From contig JAKACR010000159.1 in assembly GCA_021821225.1 (NCBI GenBank), positions 1-6,427 on the forward strand: a stretch of DNA of 6,427 bases. Reading direction: 5' to 3'. The notes under the pieces are model-generated. The model searched no databases and was not told the origin of the DNA. It was given only the letters and a program-made list of their open reading frames with translations. The translations under genes and the position numbers were made by a program. The stretch is from Bacillota bacterium. GTDB taxonomy: Bacteria > Bacillota > Bacilli > Alicyclobacillales > SLC66. Shown here piece after piece: positions 1-5,705 of the stretch. Positions within the stretch are counted from its first letter, which is position 1. Each line of letters opens with the position of its first letter.

Positions 1-2
1 GA

Positions 3-392
3 TCTACGCTGATTTGGCAGATATGGTATCGGTTGAGGGAACAAAAGTCCCATGCGGGGGTGCCGGCGGTCATTGTCGTGGTGGATCACGCGGGTGATTG
101 GATCGAGTGGTTCGTCCGCAAACTGTCGCTCGAAATGTTTTCGCTGGCACATGGGCCTATCGAGGTGCTGATCGTCGACAAAAGCGCCTCGGAGGAGATC
201 GCCTTTATCGTCACCAGACTCCAGCGTTCCTATCGTTTCATCACATATGTCCCCAGTTCAGAGCAGCGTTGCTGGACGGATGTGGCGGCTTTGCTGGAGA
301 CCGCCAAACGTTCGCAGGCGCTCTTTGTCGAACTGGAGGACGAGACAGATGTGCGTCGCGCCATTCGGATGATTGCTCAATTGGCGCCTTGA
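3..392 (+). CDS. Unrecognised protein, 5'-truncated by the window edge; possible GT2-like fold
   Basis: I do not recognise this gene. The frame is open from the window edge to a TGA at 390-392 (129 codons visible), so the true start is probably upstream; a TTG at 33 has no good ribosome binding site. The visible N-terminus (STLIWQIWYRLREQ) looks like the end of a hydrophobic anchor followed by a basic stretch, suggesting a membrane-tethered cytoplasmic domain. The next part alternates hydrophobic strands and helices: PAVIVVVDHAGDWIEWFVRK, then IEVLIVDKSASEE about 30 residues on. That order faintly recalls the first beta-alpha-beta unit of family 2 glycosyltransferases (VxVxN...EVIVVDxxSxD), but the protein is too short for a catalytic GT domain and no DxD motif is visible. 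It ends 19 nt before the diguanylate cyclase gene and is probably co-transcribed with it. That it is a real gene is fairly sure; function is unknown. Confidence 0.65.
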   Translation, partial: STLIWQIWYRLREQKSHAGVPAVIVVVDHAGDWIEWFVRKLSLEMFSLAHGPIEVLIVDKSASEEIAFIVTRLQRSYRFITYVPSSEQRCWTDVAALLETAKRSQALFVELEDETDVRRAIRMIAQLAP

Positions 393-396
393 ATGC

Positions 397-404
397 GGGG
401 GAGG
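397..404 (+). promoter_or_regulatory. Ribosome binding site fixing the diguanylate cyclase start at 412
   Basis: GGGGGAGG at 397-404 lies 7 nt before the ATG at 412, ideal spacing for a Bacilli-type Shine-Dalgarno. It falls inside the longer open frame that could begin at TTG 373, and so argues for the internal ATG. Confidence 0.8.
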
Positions 405-411
405 ATGTTGG

Positions 412-2163
412 ATGGCGGCACAGCGCGTCCACGCGAAGTATTTTGCCATCGCGGTGTTTCTTTCCAGTTTGGCCGCTGTGATGCTGATCGGGTGGGTTGT
501 ACAGCATCCGCCGCAATGGCCGGTGTCGGGAACGCCCCGCTGGCTGTTGCTTGCCTACACGCTGCTGCTGCTGGTCGCGTGGACCTTCCCGGTGCGCTTG
601 GACGAACAGTGGTTTTCCGTGGCGCTTGGAATCACCATCCCGCTGTTTCTTCAGTTTGGTGTTGTGCTGACCGTGGTGCTGTCCTTTGTCTCATGGTTCG
701 TCAGCCAACTGATCGTCGGCAGGCGGCTGAACGGTTTTCGTGTGCTCATGAACTTCGCCGTCTACACCTTGATGATCTTTTTTAGCGCGCTCGCGTTTCA
801 TGTCGCGGGCGGCGTGTTGATACGGAATGGCTGGACCCTGTCCCTCGACAGGATCGTGTGGCCTGTGAGCGTCTTTTTTGTGGTTGCCAATGCGGTGAAC
901 TATCTGTTGACGCGCGGCCTGCTGTACGTGGTGGGGGGCGTCCCGCAGAGTCTTTCCCCGCTCGGCATGCTGTGGGACTTGGTTGCCGCAGTCAATGAAC
1001 TGCTCATCGCCTGGATTTTTATCCTTGTCCAGCACGCCTACGGCGCGGTGTCATTTCCGTGGGCGGTGGCGCTGTTTGTCGCCGCGCTGTTCATGTTTCA
1101 CCTCTATTCCGATCTGTTCATCTCCAACAGGCAATTGTCCGCCATCACCGATGCGTCCATCAAACTGAACAGAGATCTGAGCGTGGACATGCTGATCGCG
1201 GCGCTCATGGACAGTCTGCCGAAGCTGACTCACACCAGTGCGGCGGGTCTATTTCTGCCCGATGAACACGGCGTTCTGCGGGCACGGGCCGTACGGGCTC
1301 CGTCGCCCGCATTTGAAGAGACCATGATCCACTGGAGCGTGCGCGACGGCGAAGGTTCAATCGGACGCATATACGGTGAGCGCCGTCCGTTTCTGCAACG
1401 TCGCAGATCCCGCTCCGCCCTGAGGGGGACGCCGGCCAGCGTGGATGAATGGATGCGCAGTCCGTCCATTCTGATGGTTCCCATCGTCTATCAGGAACAC
1501 CGGTTGGGCGTGCTTGTCATGACCAGCGACGAGAACAACGGTTTTGGCAAGCGCGATATGAAAATGATCCAGATCATGGCGGGCCAGGCGGCCGTTGGGC
1601 TGTGGAACGCGCGAAAATTGCAGCAATCCAGGGCGCAGTCGTATACGGATCAGCTCACGGGCGTGTATAATTATCGCTACTTCGTCGAAACACTCGAAGA
1701 GATGTGCGTGGAATCCGATGAGACGGGCGCGCCCGTCTCCTTGCTGGTGATTGACCTCGATTTCTTTAAAACGGTGAACGACACGTTCGGTCACGACGTG
1801 GGCAACGCGGTGCTGCAACGCATCGCGCAAATCCTGAAGAATCAGGTGCGCGACAGGGATGTGGTGTGCCGCTACGGCGGTGAGGAATTCATGATCATTC
1901 TGCCCAGAGCATCCCTGGACACGGGGGTGCAGATTGCGGAACGCTTGCGTAGGGCGGTGGAAACCACGCCGATTTCGGTGCCGCCGGTGGGCAAGACGAC
2001 CATGTTGCCCGTACGGGTGACGGCCAGCATCGGTGTCGCCACCTACCCGGATATGGCGGACAGTCCGCAGGATCTGCTGCGCAATGCGGACCGGGCGATG
2101 TACGTGGGATCCAAGCAGGCCGGGCGCAACCGCGTGGGAATCTACGGCGAGGCCGTGCAATGA
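412..2163 (+). CDS. Membrane-bound GAF-GGDEF diguanylate cyclase
   Basis: Predicted to condense two GTP into cyclic di-GMP at the cytoplasmic membrane. The 583-residue product has three parts. Residues about 10-235 form roughly 7-8 hydrophobic segments of a MASE-like or 5TM/7TM sensor type that I cannot assign to a named family. Residues about 250-405 are a GAF domain (SILMVPIVYQEHRLGVLV, then GQAAVGLWNARK). Residues about 410-580 are a GGDEF domain opening with DQLTGVYNYRYF. Its active site is intact: metal-binding Asp in VIDLDFFK (D448), VNDTFGH, and the GGEEF signature at 489-493. The inhibitory I-site RxxD (RDRD, 480-483) sits exactly five residues before GGEEF, so product feedback inhibition is expected. 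No EAL or HD-GYP domain follows. The GAF loop at about 324-338 is strikingly Arg-rich. The start is set by the GGGGGAGG site; 19 nt separate its stop from the FolC-like gene. The input signal is unknown. Confidence 0.93.
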   Translation: MAAQRVHAKYFAIAVFLSSLAAVMLIGWVVQHPPQWPVSGTPRWLLLAYTLLLLVAWTFPVRLDEQWFSVALGITIPLFLQFGVVLTVVLSFVSWFVSQLIVGRRLNGFRVLMNFAVYTLMIFFSALAFHVAGGVLIRNGWTLSLDRIVWPVSVFFVVANAVNYLLTRGLLYVVGGVPQSLSPLGMLWDLVAAVNELLIAWIFILVQHAYGAVSFPWAVALFVAALFMFHLYSDLFISNRQLSAITDASIKLNRDLSVDMLIAALMDSLPKLTHTSAAGLFLPDEHGVLRARAVRAPSPAFEETMIHWSVRDGEGSIGRIYGERRPFLQRRRSRSALRGTPASVDEWMRSPSILMVPIVYQEHRLGVLVMTSDENNGFGKRDMKMIQIMAGQAAVGLWNARKLQQSRAQSYTDQLTGVYNYRYFVETLEEMCVESDETGAPVSLLVIDLDFFKTVNDTFGHDVGNAVLQRIAQILKNQVRDRDVVCRYGGEEFMIILPRASLDTGVQIAERLRRAVETTPISVPPVGKTTMLPVRVTASIGVATYPDMADSPQDLLRNADRAMYVGSKQAGRNRVGIYGEAVQ

Positions 2164-2170
2164 GCGGAGC

Positions 2171-2176
2171 GGGAGG
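2171..2176 (+). promoter_or_regulatory. Ribosome binding site deciding a GTG start for the FolC-like gene
   Basis: GGGAGG at 2171-2176 abuts the ATG at 2177 with no spacer, which would not work well. It stands 6 nt before the in-frame GTG at 2183, the normal distance. I therefore prefer GTG 2183 over ATG 2177; they differ by only two residues. Confidence 0.65.
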
Positions 2177-2182
2177 ATGGTT

Positions 2183-3574
2183 GTGGCAAGTCGTCCATGG
2201 ATGTTTGAGAACTTTCACGAAGCGGTGCGCTACATCTTTTCCACGTATGTGAAGGCAAAACCGTACCGCTTTGCCGGGCTGGACCGCGATGTTCGGCAGC
2301 CTTGGCACACCAGGGAGTTGCTTGACCTGCTGGGTGCGCCCGACCGGCGCCTGCGGACGATCAAGGTGACGGGGAGCAAGGGGAAGGGGTCCACCGCGCG
2401 CATGATCGCCGGGCTCCTGCAGATGCACGGTTATCGCGTGGGGCTTTTCTCCAGTCCGCACCTGGTCGATTTTACGGAGCGTATTCGGGTCAACGGCGCC
2501 GCGATCGGCGAGGCGGACTTCATGGAGATTCTCGCCGGTATCCGCCCCGTGGTGGACAGCCTGGAGAGCACCTTTGCGCCGCACGAGTACCTGGGACCCG
2601 TCGGACTGGTGGCGGCTGTGGCGTGCATCTATTTTGCCCGGCTGTCGACCGATGTGAATGTGTTTGAACTGGGTCGCGGCGCGCGCTACGACGACGTGAA
2701 CCGGGTTGCCGGAGAGTGGGCCGTGTTGACTCCCGTGCTCTGGGAACATCCTGAACAATTGGGACCTGATTTTCTGTCGATCGTCGACAATAAGGCGGGT
2801 GTGATGGACGCGGGGATGCGTAAAGTGATTATCGGCCGTCAGTCGCAGGACGCCCTGCGGCGTTTGCGTCAGGAAGCCGCAGACTTGCGCTTGCCGGTCG
2901 CCTGCCTGGGGGAACAGTTTGGCGTCTCCGATGTCGGGGCGTCCGAGGACGGCGTGCGGTTCAGGCTGTGGACCGCAGACGAGGATTACGGCGTGCAGAC
3001 ACTCAGCCTGCTGGGCAGGCATCAGGCTGACAACGCGGCTGTCGCCGTGGCGGCGGCGGAGGCGTTTCACGGTGCGCCGCTTGACTCCGGGGTGGTGGGC
3101 GCGCACTTTCGTCGGCTGGAATTTCCGGGGCGCTGCCAAGTGCTGCGCGGCGATCCGGACGTTCTGATCGACGGGGCGATCAACCGCGCGAGCGCGCGGT
3201 ATGTGCGCGAGTTCATTGCGGCTTTCGGAGCGCGCTCGGTCGTCTCTGTGATCGCGGTTCCCGCCGACAAGGATTACGTTGGCGTGCTTGATGAGCTGGC
3301 GTGCGTGTCCGACCGCGTGATCATCACCCATGCGGCCAACCCCCATCTGAAATTCCCCGCCGCTGCGCTAGACATCGCGAGCAGTCGGCTGCCCAGTGAA
3401 TTTGCGCCCAATCTTGCTCAGGCGATCCGTCTGGCCGAGGAGCGACTTGTCCCGCACGGGCTGATCGCCATCGTGGGGACACAGTCGCTTGTCGCCGACG
3501 CCCTGGTTCATTATGGGATCGATACGCGGGACATGGCTGAAGTTGTGCAGTCCGCGCGGGTGGCCGTTGATTGA
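2183..3574 (+). CDS. FolC-family Mur ligase (folylpolyglutamate/dihydrofolate synthase-like), divergent
   Basis: ATP-dependent Mur ligase superfamily, closest in layout to FolC, which adds glutamate to dihydropteroate or folates in the cytoplasm. The 463-residue product is slightly longer than the usual 420-440. Visible motifs in order: P-loop TGSKGKGST (63-71, K68; most bacterial FolC read TGTNGKGS, while the Lys variant occurs in eukaryotic FPGS); SSPHLVDFTERIRVNG, the conserved substrate-side loop; FELGRGARYDDVN (E162, R168, D170) in place of the usual E.GLGGRLDATN; EHPEQLG (H189); and DNKAG (K204, matching the carbamylated Lys of EKAGI). The C-terminal domain has FPGR and DKD, but the DGAHNP signature is DGAINR (330-335), losing both His and Pro. 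ATP-dependent ligation is likely; folate as the substrate is an inference. It follows the cyclase gene by 19 nt, probably in the same operon. It could be the cell's only FolC or a paralogue with another acceptor. Confidence 0.85.
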   Translation: MASRPWMFENFHEAVRYIFSTYVKAKPYRFAGLDRDVRQPWHTRELLDLLGAPDRRLRTIKVTGSKGKGSTARMIAGLLQMHGYRVGLFSSPHLVDFTERIRVNGAAIGEADFMEILAGIRPVVDSLESTFAPHEYLGPVGLVAAVACIYFARLSTDVNVFELGRGARYDDVNRVAGEWAVLTPVLWEHPEQLGPDFLSIVDNKAGVMDAGMRKVIIGRQSQDALRRLRQEAADLRLPVACLGEQFGVSDVGASEDGVRFRLWTADEDYGVQTLSLLGRHQADNAAVAVAAAEAFHGAPLDSGVVGAHFRRLEFPGRCQVLRGDPDVLIDGAINRASARYVREFIAAFGARSVVSVIAVPADKDYVGVLDELACVSDRVIITHAANPHLKFPAAALDIASSRLPSEFAPNLAQAIRLAEERLVPHGLIAIVGTQSLVADALVHYGIDTRDMAEVVQSARVAVD

Positions 3575-3623
3575 ATGGATCTTCCTCCGCCTGGCGCCAA
3601 GGGAGCGCATGCGGGCAGTCTGT
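3575..3623. other. Short convergent intergenic gap, no terminator seen
   Basis: This 49-nt gap separates the stops of the convergent FolC-like and XRE-TPR genes. The only symmetry is the loop-less palindrome around GGCGCC near 3594-3599, with no T-run after it on either strand. I see no intrinsic terminator, so the two transcripts may overlap at their 3' ends. Confidence 0.5.
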
Positions 3624-4838
3624 TCAACCGGGCAATCCGACGGATGCCTGCTTCAACCGATCGTATGTCTGGACGGCCCGTGTTTCGATATCCGGGCGTC
3701 CGAGTGGATGAGCTTCGTCCAGGGCGGCTTGCGCGATGCGCACCGCCAAGCCGGGCTGTCCGTTTTGCGCCGCCGTGCCGGCGGCGTGAAGCAAATCGAG
3801 AACGCGCTCTACAGAAGGGGATTCCGGGCGCAGTGCAATCGCCTCTTCGATCAGGGATGCCCACTTATCGGGGAAACCCGTGCGCAGTTTGATCTCCGCG
3901 CTGACAAACAGTGCCCGTGAACGCACGGAAGCGCTCCAATCGTCCTGTCGCGTGCGGCACTTCTCCAACTGTGCCGCCGCCGCGGTGAAATCGTCCGTTT
4001 GCATCAGCCTTTTTGCAAGCGCGATGCATGTCGCTGCTGAAACGTCGATCCAGCGAGCGATCTGCCGCAGTGCGGCGGCTTGTTCGGCAGCGTGCGCCGC
4101 ATGCCCTGCATCGGCGGACGAGAGCGTTTCGTAGGCGAAGCGCGCCTCGCTGCGCGCCGCGTTGCGCGCGTGTTCCTTTGCCGCCATCTGTTCGGCCGCC
4201 TCGTCAACGGCGTGCGCGCCGGGAGCGGGATCTTCCAGTTCGGCAAATGCGCGGGCGAGGCGCAGGGTGAGCGCGACATCGGCCACCGCGCCGGAGGGAG
4301 GCTGGTTGCGCATGGCGAGACGCGCCTGCCGATAGGCGTGAAGAGCCACCTTCGGGTCGCCGGCGGCGAGATAGGCGTCGCCTTCGGCCGCAAAGAGTTC
4401 GGGCAGCGCAGCGGCCTGCTGGTCTACGGCCGCGAGGCGCTGCGCCTGGCGGATGTGCCGTACGGCCTCGGCGAACTGACGGCTGTGCAATGCCGCCGCA
4501 CTACGGGCGTACGCAATCTGCCAGTGAGCCGCCGATTCGATCTCCACTTCGCGGGCGAGCTGGAGTGCTTCCTCGTGAAGCCCCAGTTCACTGCAGACAA
4601 GCAGCACGCGCAGGCGCGTCTGAATGGTGACATCCAGCGATTTCTCCACGTACAGTTCCGGTTCGGAAACCTGCAGCCGATTGGCGAGTTTTTTTAGCAG
4701 ACCGGGTGACGGCTGGGCCTTGCCAGCCTCGATCTGACTGATCATACTGGGAGTGACAATGCCTCTGGCCAGGTCTGTCTGCGTGAGGCCCGCTTTGGTG
4801 CGAAGCTCGCGAATGCGTTGTCCTATTAAGGAAGCCAT
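3624..4838 (-). CDS. XRE-family helix-turn-helix regulator with C-terminal TPR-like repeats
   Basis: A probable DNA-binding transcriptional regulator of 404 residues. Residues about 5-63 are a HTH_3 (Cro/C1) domain: IGQRIRELRTKAGLTQ, helix 2 TQTDLARG (19-26), recognition helix TPSMISQIEAG (29-39), then PSPGLLKKLANRLQV. The remainder to residue 404 is helical and Ala-rich with degenerate TPR units, for example AEGDAYLAAGDPKVALHAYR and ALAKRLMQTDDFTAAAAQLE. The layout matches HTH-TPR regulators of Firmicutes, some of which (the RNPP group: PlcR, NprR) bind signalling peptides in the TPR groove. I see no small peptide gene beside it, so a peptide ligand is only a possibility. Start ATG 4838 is chosen because GAGGG lies 8 nt upstream and the protein then begins right at the HTH; an upstream in-frame start at 4892 would add 18 unsupported residues. 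It is divergent from phoU and converges on the FolC-like gene. Confidence 0.88.
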   Translation of the reverse strand: MASLIGQRIRELRTKAGLTQTDLARGIVTPSMISQIEAGKAQPSPGLLKKLANRLQVSEPELYVEKSLDVTIQTRLRVLLVCSELGLHEEALQLAREVEIESAAHWQIAYARSAAALHSRQFAEAVRHIRQAQRLAAVDQQAAALPELFAAEGDAYLAAGDPKVALHAYRQARLAMRNQPPSGAVADVALTLRLARAFAELEDPAPGAHAVDEAAEQMAAKEHARNAARSEARFAYETLSSADAGHAAHAAEQAAALRQIARWIDVSAATCIALAKRLMQTDDFTAAAAQLEKCRTRQDDWSASVRSRALFVSAEIKLRTGFPDKWASLIEEAIALRPESPSVERVLDLLHAAGTAAQNGQPGLAVRIAQAALDEAHPLGRPDIETRAVQTYDRLKQASVGLPG

Positions 4839-4846
4839 CGGAATAT

Positions 4847-4851
4847 CCCTC
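4847..4851 (-). promoter_or_regulatory. Ribosome binding site of the XRE-TPR gene
   Basis: On the minus strand GAGGG (top-strand CCCTC at 4847-4851) is 8 nt from the ATG at 4838. This decides the start against the upstream in-frame ATG at 4892. Confidence 0.65.
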
Positions 4852-4880
4852 GCGCGATTAATTATTATTGACCTAAATCG

Positions 4881-4909
4881 ATCATACTCCAAGCAAATGA
4901 TATCCGCAA
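4881..4909 (-). promoter_or_regulatory. Candidate sigma-A promoter of the XRE-TPR gene
   Basis: Reading the minus strand, TTGCGG (4909-4904) is followed after 17 nt by TATGAT (4886-4881). The -10 matches TATAAT at 5 of 6, the -35 only at 3 of 6. The predicted transcript start would be about 40 nt before the ATG at 4838. A second overlapping choice is TTGGAG, 17 nt, AATAAT slightly downstream. Short ATCAT and ATGAT arms (4881-4885 and 4897-4901) flank the spacer and could be an operator, but arms of five bases are weak evidence. Confidence 0.4.
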
Positions 4910-4938
4910 CTGCATCAGGAGTCGACTGGAGGAAGTTT

Positions 4939-4960
4939 CATCTCAATCACATCTCAATCA
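4939..4960 (+). repeat. Perfect tandem duplication of an 11-bp unit
   Basis: CATCTCAATCA occurs twice with no gap (4939-4949 and 4950-4960). The period equals that of the PhoP-box-like hexamers immediately downstream and is in register with them, so it is best viewed as part of the same array, spaced by about one helical turn. Confidence 0.85.
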
Positions 4961-5004
4961 ACCTCTTAACATGCGGTTGACAAAGTCTTAATATAAGCAT
5001 GATA
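4939..5004 (+). promoter_or_regulatory. Six-unit 11-bp tandem array, candidate PhoP-box region upstream of phoU
   Basis: Hexamers recur every 11 bp in one phase: CAATCA (4944), CAATCA (4955), TTAACA (4966), TTGACA (4977), TTAATA (4988) and ATGATA (4999). Bacillus PhoP is known to bind direct repeats of TT(A/C/T)A(C/T)A-like hexamers separated by about 5 nt, usually four of them, around -60 to -20 of activated promoters. The three central units fit that well and fall about -49 to -22 from the transcript start expected of the TACAAT -10. The two upstream units deviate from the hexamer consensus but share its spacing. The array stands directly before phoU, a gene expected in a phosphate regulon. 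Seen: the repeats and spacing. Inferred: the regulator. Confidence 0.65.
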
Positions 5005-5008
5005 CAAT
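4977..5008 (+). promoter_or_regulatory. Candidate phoU promoter with extended -10
   Basis: TGATACAAT (5000-5008) is an extended -10 with hexamer TACAAT, one mismatch from TATAAT. A perfect -35 TTGACA stands at 4977-4982, but 20 nt away, longer than the usual 17, which would make the promoter weak unless helped by an activator. A transcript start near 5015 leaves a leader of about 29 nt carrying the ribosome binding site. An alternative is TTAACA (4966-4971), 17 nt, TAATAT (4989-4994). Both share bases with the PhoP-box array. Confidence 0.55.
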
Positions 5009-5029
5009 CAGCCATGCCCGGCGTGTGTC

Positions 5030-5036
5030 AAGGAGG
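5030..5036 (+). promoter_or_regulatory. Strong ribosome binding site of phoU
   Basis: AAGGAGG at 5030-5036, followed by TT, is near-perfectly complementary to the 16S rRNA 3' end and lies 7 nt before the ATG at 5044. It rules out the longer reading of the frame from an upstream ATG at 4999, which overlaps the promoter. Confidence 0.9.
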
Positions 5037-5043
5037 TTGTTCA

Positions 5044-5703
5044 ATGGACGCCAGGAGACAGTTTCACGTCGACTTGGAAGTGCTTCAGCAGGATTTGTTG
5101 CGCATGGGCGCTCTGGTCGAGGAGTCCATTTTCAAAGCAGTTCGCGCATTGACTGACCAGAATCCCAACCTGGCGCGGGAGATTCTCGCGGGTGACGACC
5201 GGATCGACGAGATGGAGATTTATATCGAAACGAGGTCGCTTGGCCTGATCGCGCTGCAGCAGCCCATGGCGGGCGATTTGCGCATTCTCGGCACGGCGCT
5301 CAAGGCGGTCACCGATCTGGAGCGGATCGCCGACCATTCGGTGGATATCGCCAAGGTTGTCCTGCGCATGAACAGGCAGCCGTGGATCAAGCCGCTGATC
5401 GACATTCCGCGGATGGCCGGCATCGTGGAGGGCATGGTGCGTGACGGATTGACCGCCTACATCCGGCGTGACACGGCGCTGGCGGAGAGCCTGGCGCAGC
5501 GCGACGACGAGGTGGACAGCCTGTACGCGCGGATTTTCCACGAGATGATTGAACTCATGCTGTCGTCGCAGGCCGCCGTGGAGCAGGCGACGCAACTGAT
5601 GATGGTCTCCCAGCACCTGGAGCGGATTGGCGATCACGCGACGAACATCGGGGAGTGGGTGATCTACATGGTTCAGGGCGTGCGGCGCGACCTGAACCTC
5701 TAG
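5044..5703 (+). CDS. phoU: Phosphate signalling complex protein PhoU
   Basis: PhoU couples the Pst phosphate transporter to the PhoR-PhoB/PhoP two-component system and damps the phosphate-starvation response when phosphate is ample; it acts as a peripheral membrane or cytoplasmic dimer. The 219-residue product is the normal family length and shows the two-fold repeat of three-helix bundles. Each half carries a pair of acidic metal-binding motifs: DDRIDEMEI (51-59) and ERIADHSVDI (93-102) in the first, RDDEVDSLY (153-161) and ERIGDHATNIGEW (193-205) in the second. The central LQQPMAGDLRILGTALK helix is typical of the family. No pst genes are visible here, so phoU stands apart from the transporter in this window. 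It has its own promoter region with a PhoP-box-like array and the recD2 gene follows 2 nt after its stop. Confidence 0.96.
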   Translation: MDARRQFHVDLEVLQQDLLRMGALVEESIFKAVRALTDQNPNLAREILAGDDRIDEMEIYIETRSLGLIALQQPMAGDLRILGTALKAVTDLERIADHSVDIAKVVLRMNRQPWIKPLIDIPRMAGIVEGMVRDGLTAYIRRDTALAESLAQRDDEVDSLYARIFHEMIELMLSSQAAVEQATQLMMVSQHLERIGDHATNIGEWVIYMVQGVRRDLNL

Positions 5704-5705
5704 CC

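Noticed and set aside
373..411. Upstream TTG start extending the diguanylate cyclase by 13 residues
   Set aside because: The extension overlaps the previous gene and covers the GGGGGAGG site that properly serves ATG 412.
1357..2160. A 267-codon minus-strand frame opposite the GGDEF domain
   Set aside because: It is antisense to the conserved cyclase catalytic domain, has His/Arg-rich low-information protein content and no ribosome binding site.
1895..3346. A 483-codon open frame on the minus strand opposite the FolC-like gene
   Set aside because: Its translation is rich in His, Arg and Gln with no recognisable motif, as expected from the complement of a GC-rich coding strand; the plus-strand frame has clear family motifs throughout.
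3575..3623. Bidirectional terminator between the convergent genes
   Set aside because: The only inverted repeat has no loop and no T-run follows on either strand.
4080..4697. A 205-codon plus-strand frame within the XRE-TPR gene
   Set aside because: It is opposite the TPR region, lacks a Shine-Dalgarno and shows no family features.
4753..4980. A 75-codon plus-strand frame reaching into the divergent control region
   Set aside because: It overlaps the conserved HTH coding region on the other strand, has no ribosome binding site and ends inside the phoU promoter.
4939..5004. CRISPR-like or transposon-end repeat reading of the tandem units
   Set aside because: The repeats are only 11 bp without proper spacers, no cas genes or transposase are near, and the placement upstream of phoU fits a regulator site.
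4999..5043. Upstream ATG extending PhoU by 15 residues
   Set aside because: This codon lies in the -10 region and the AAGGAGG site sits just before ATG 5044; PhoU proteins have no such leader.
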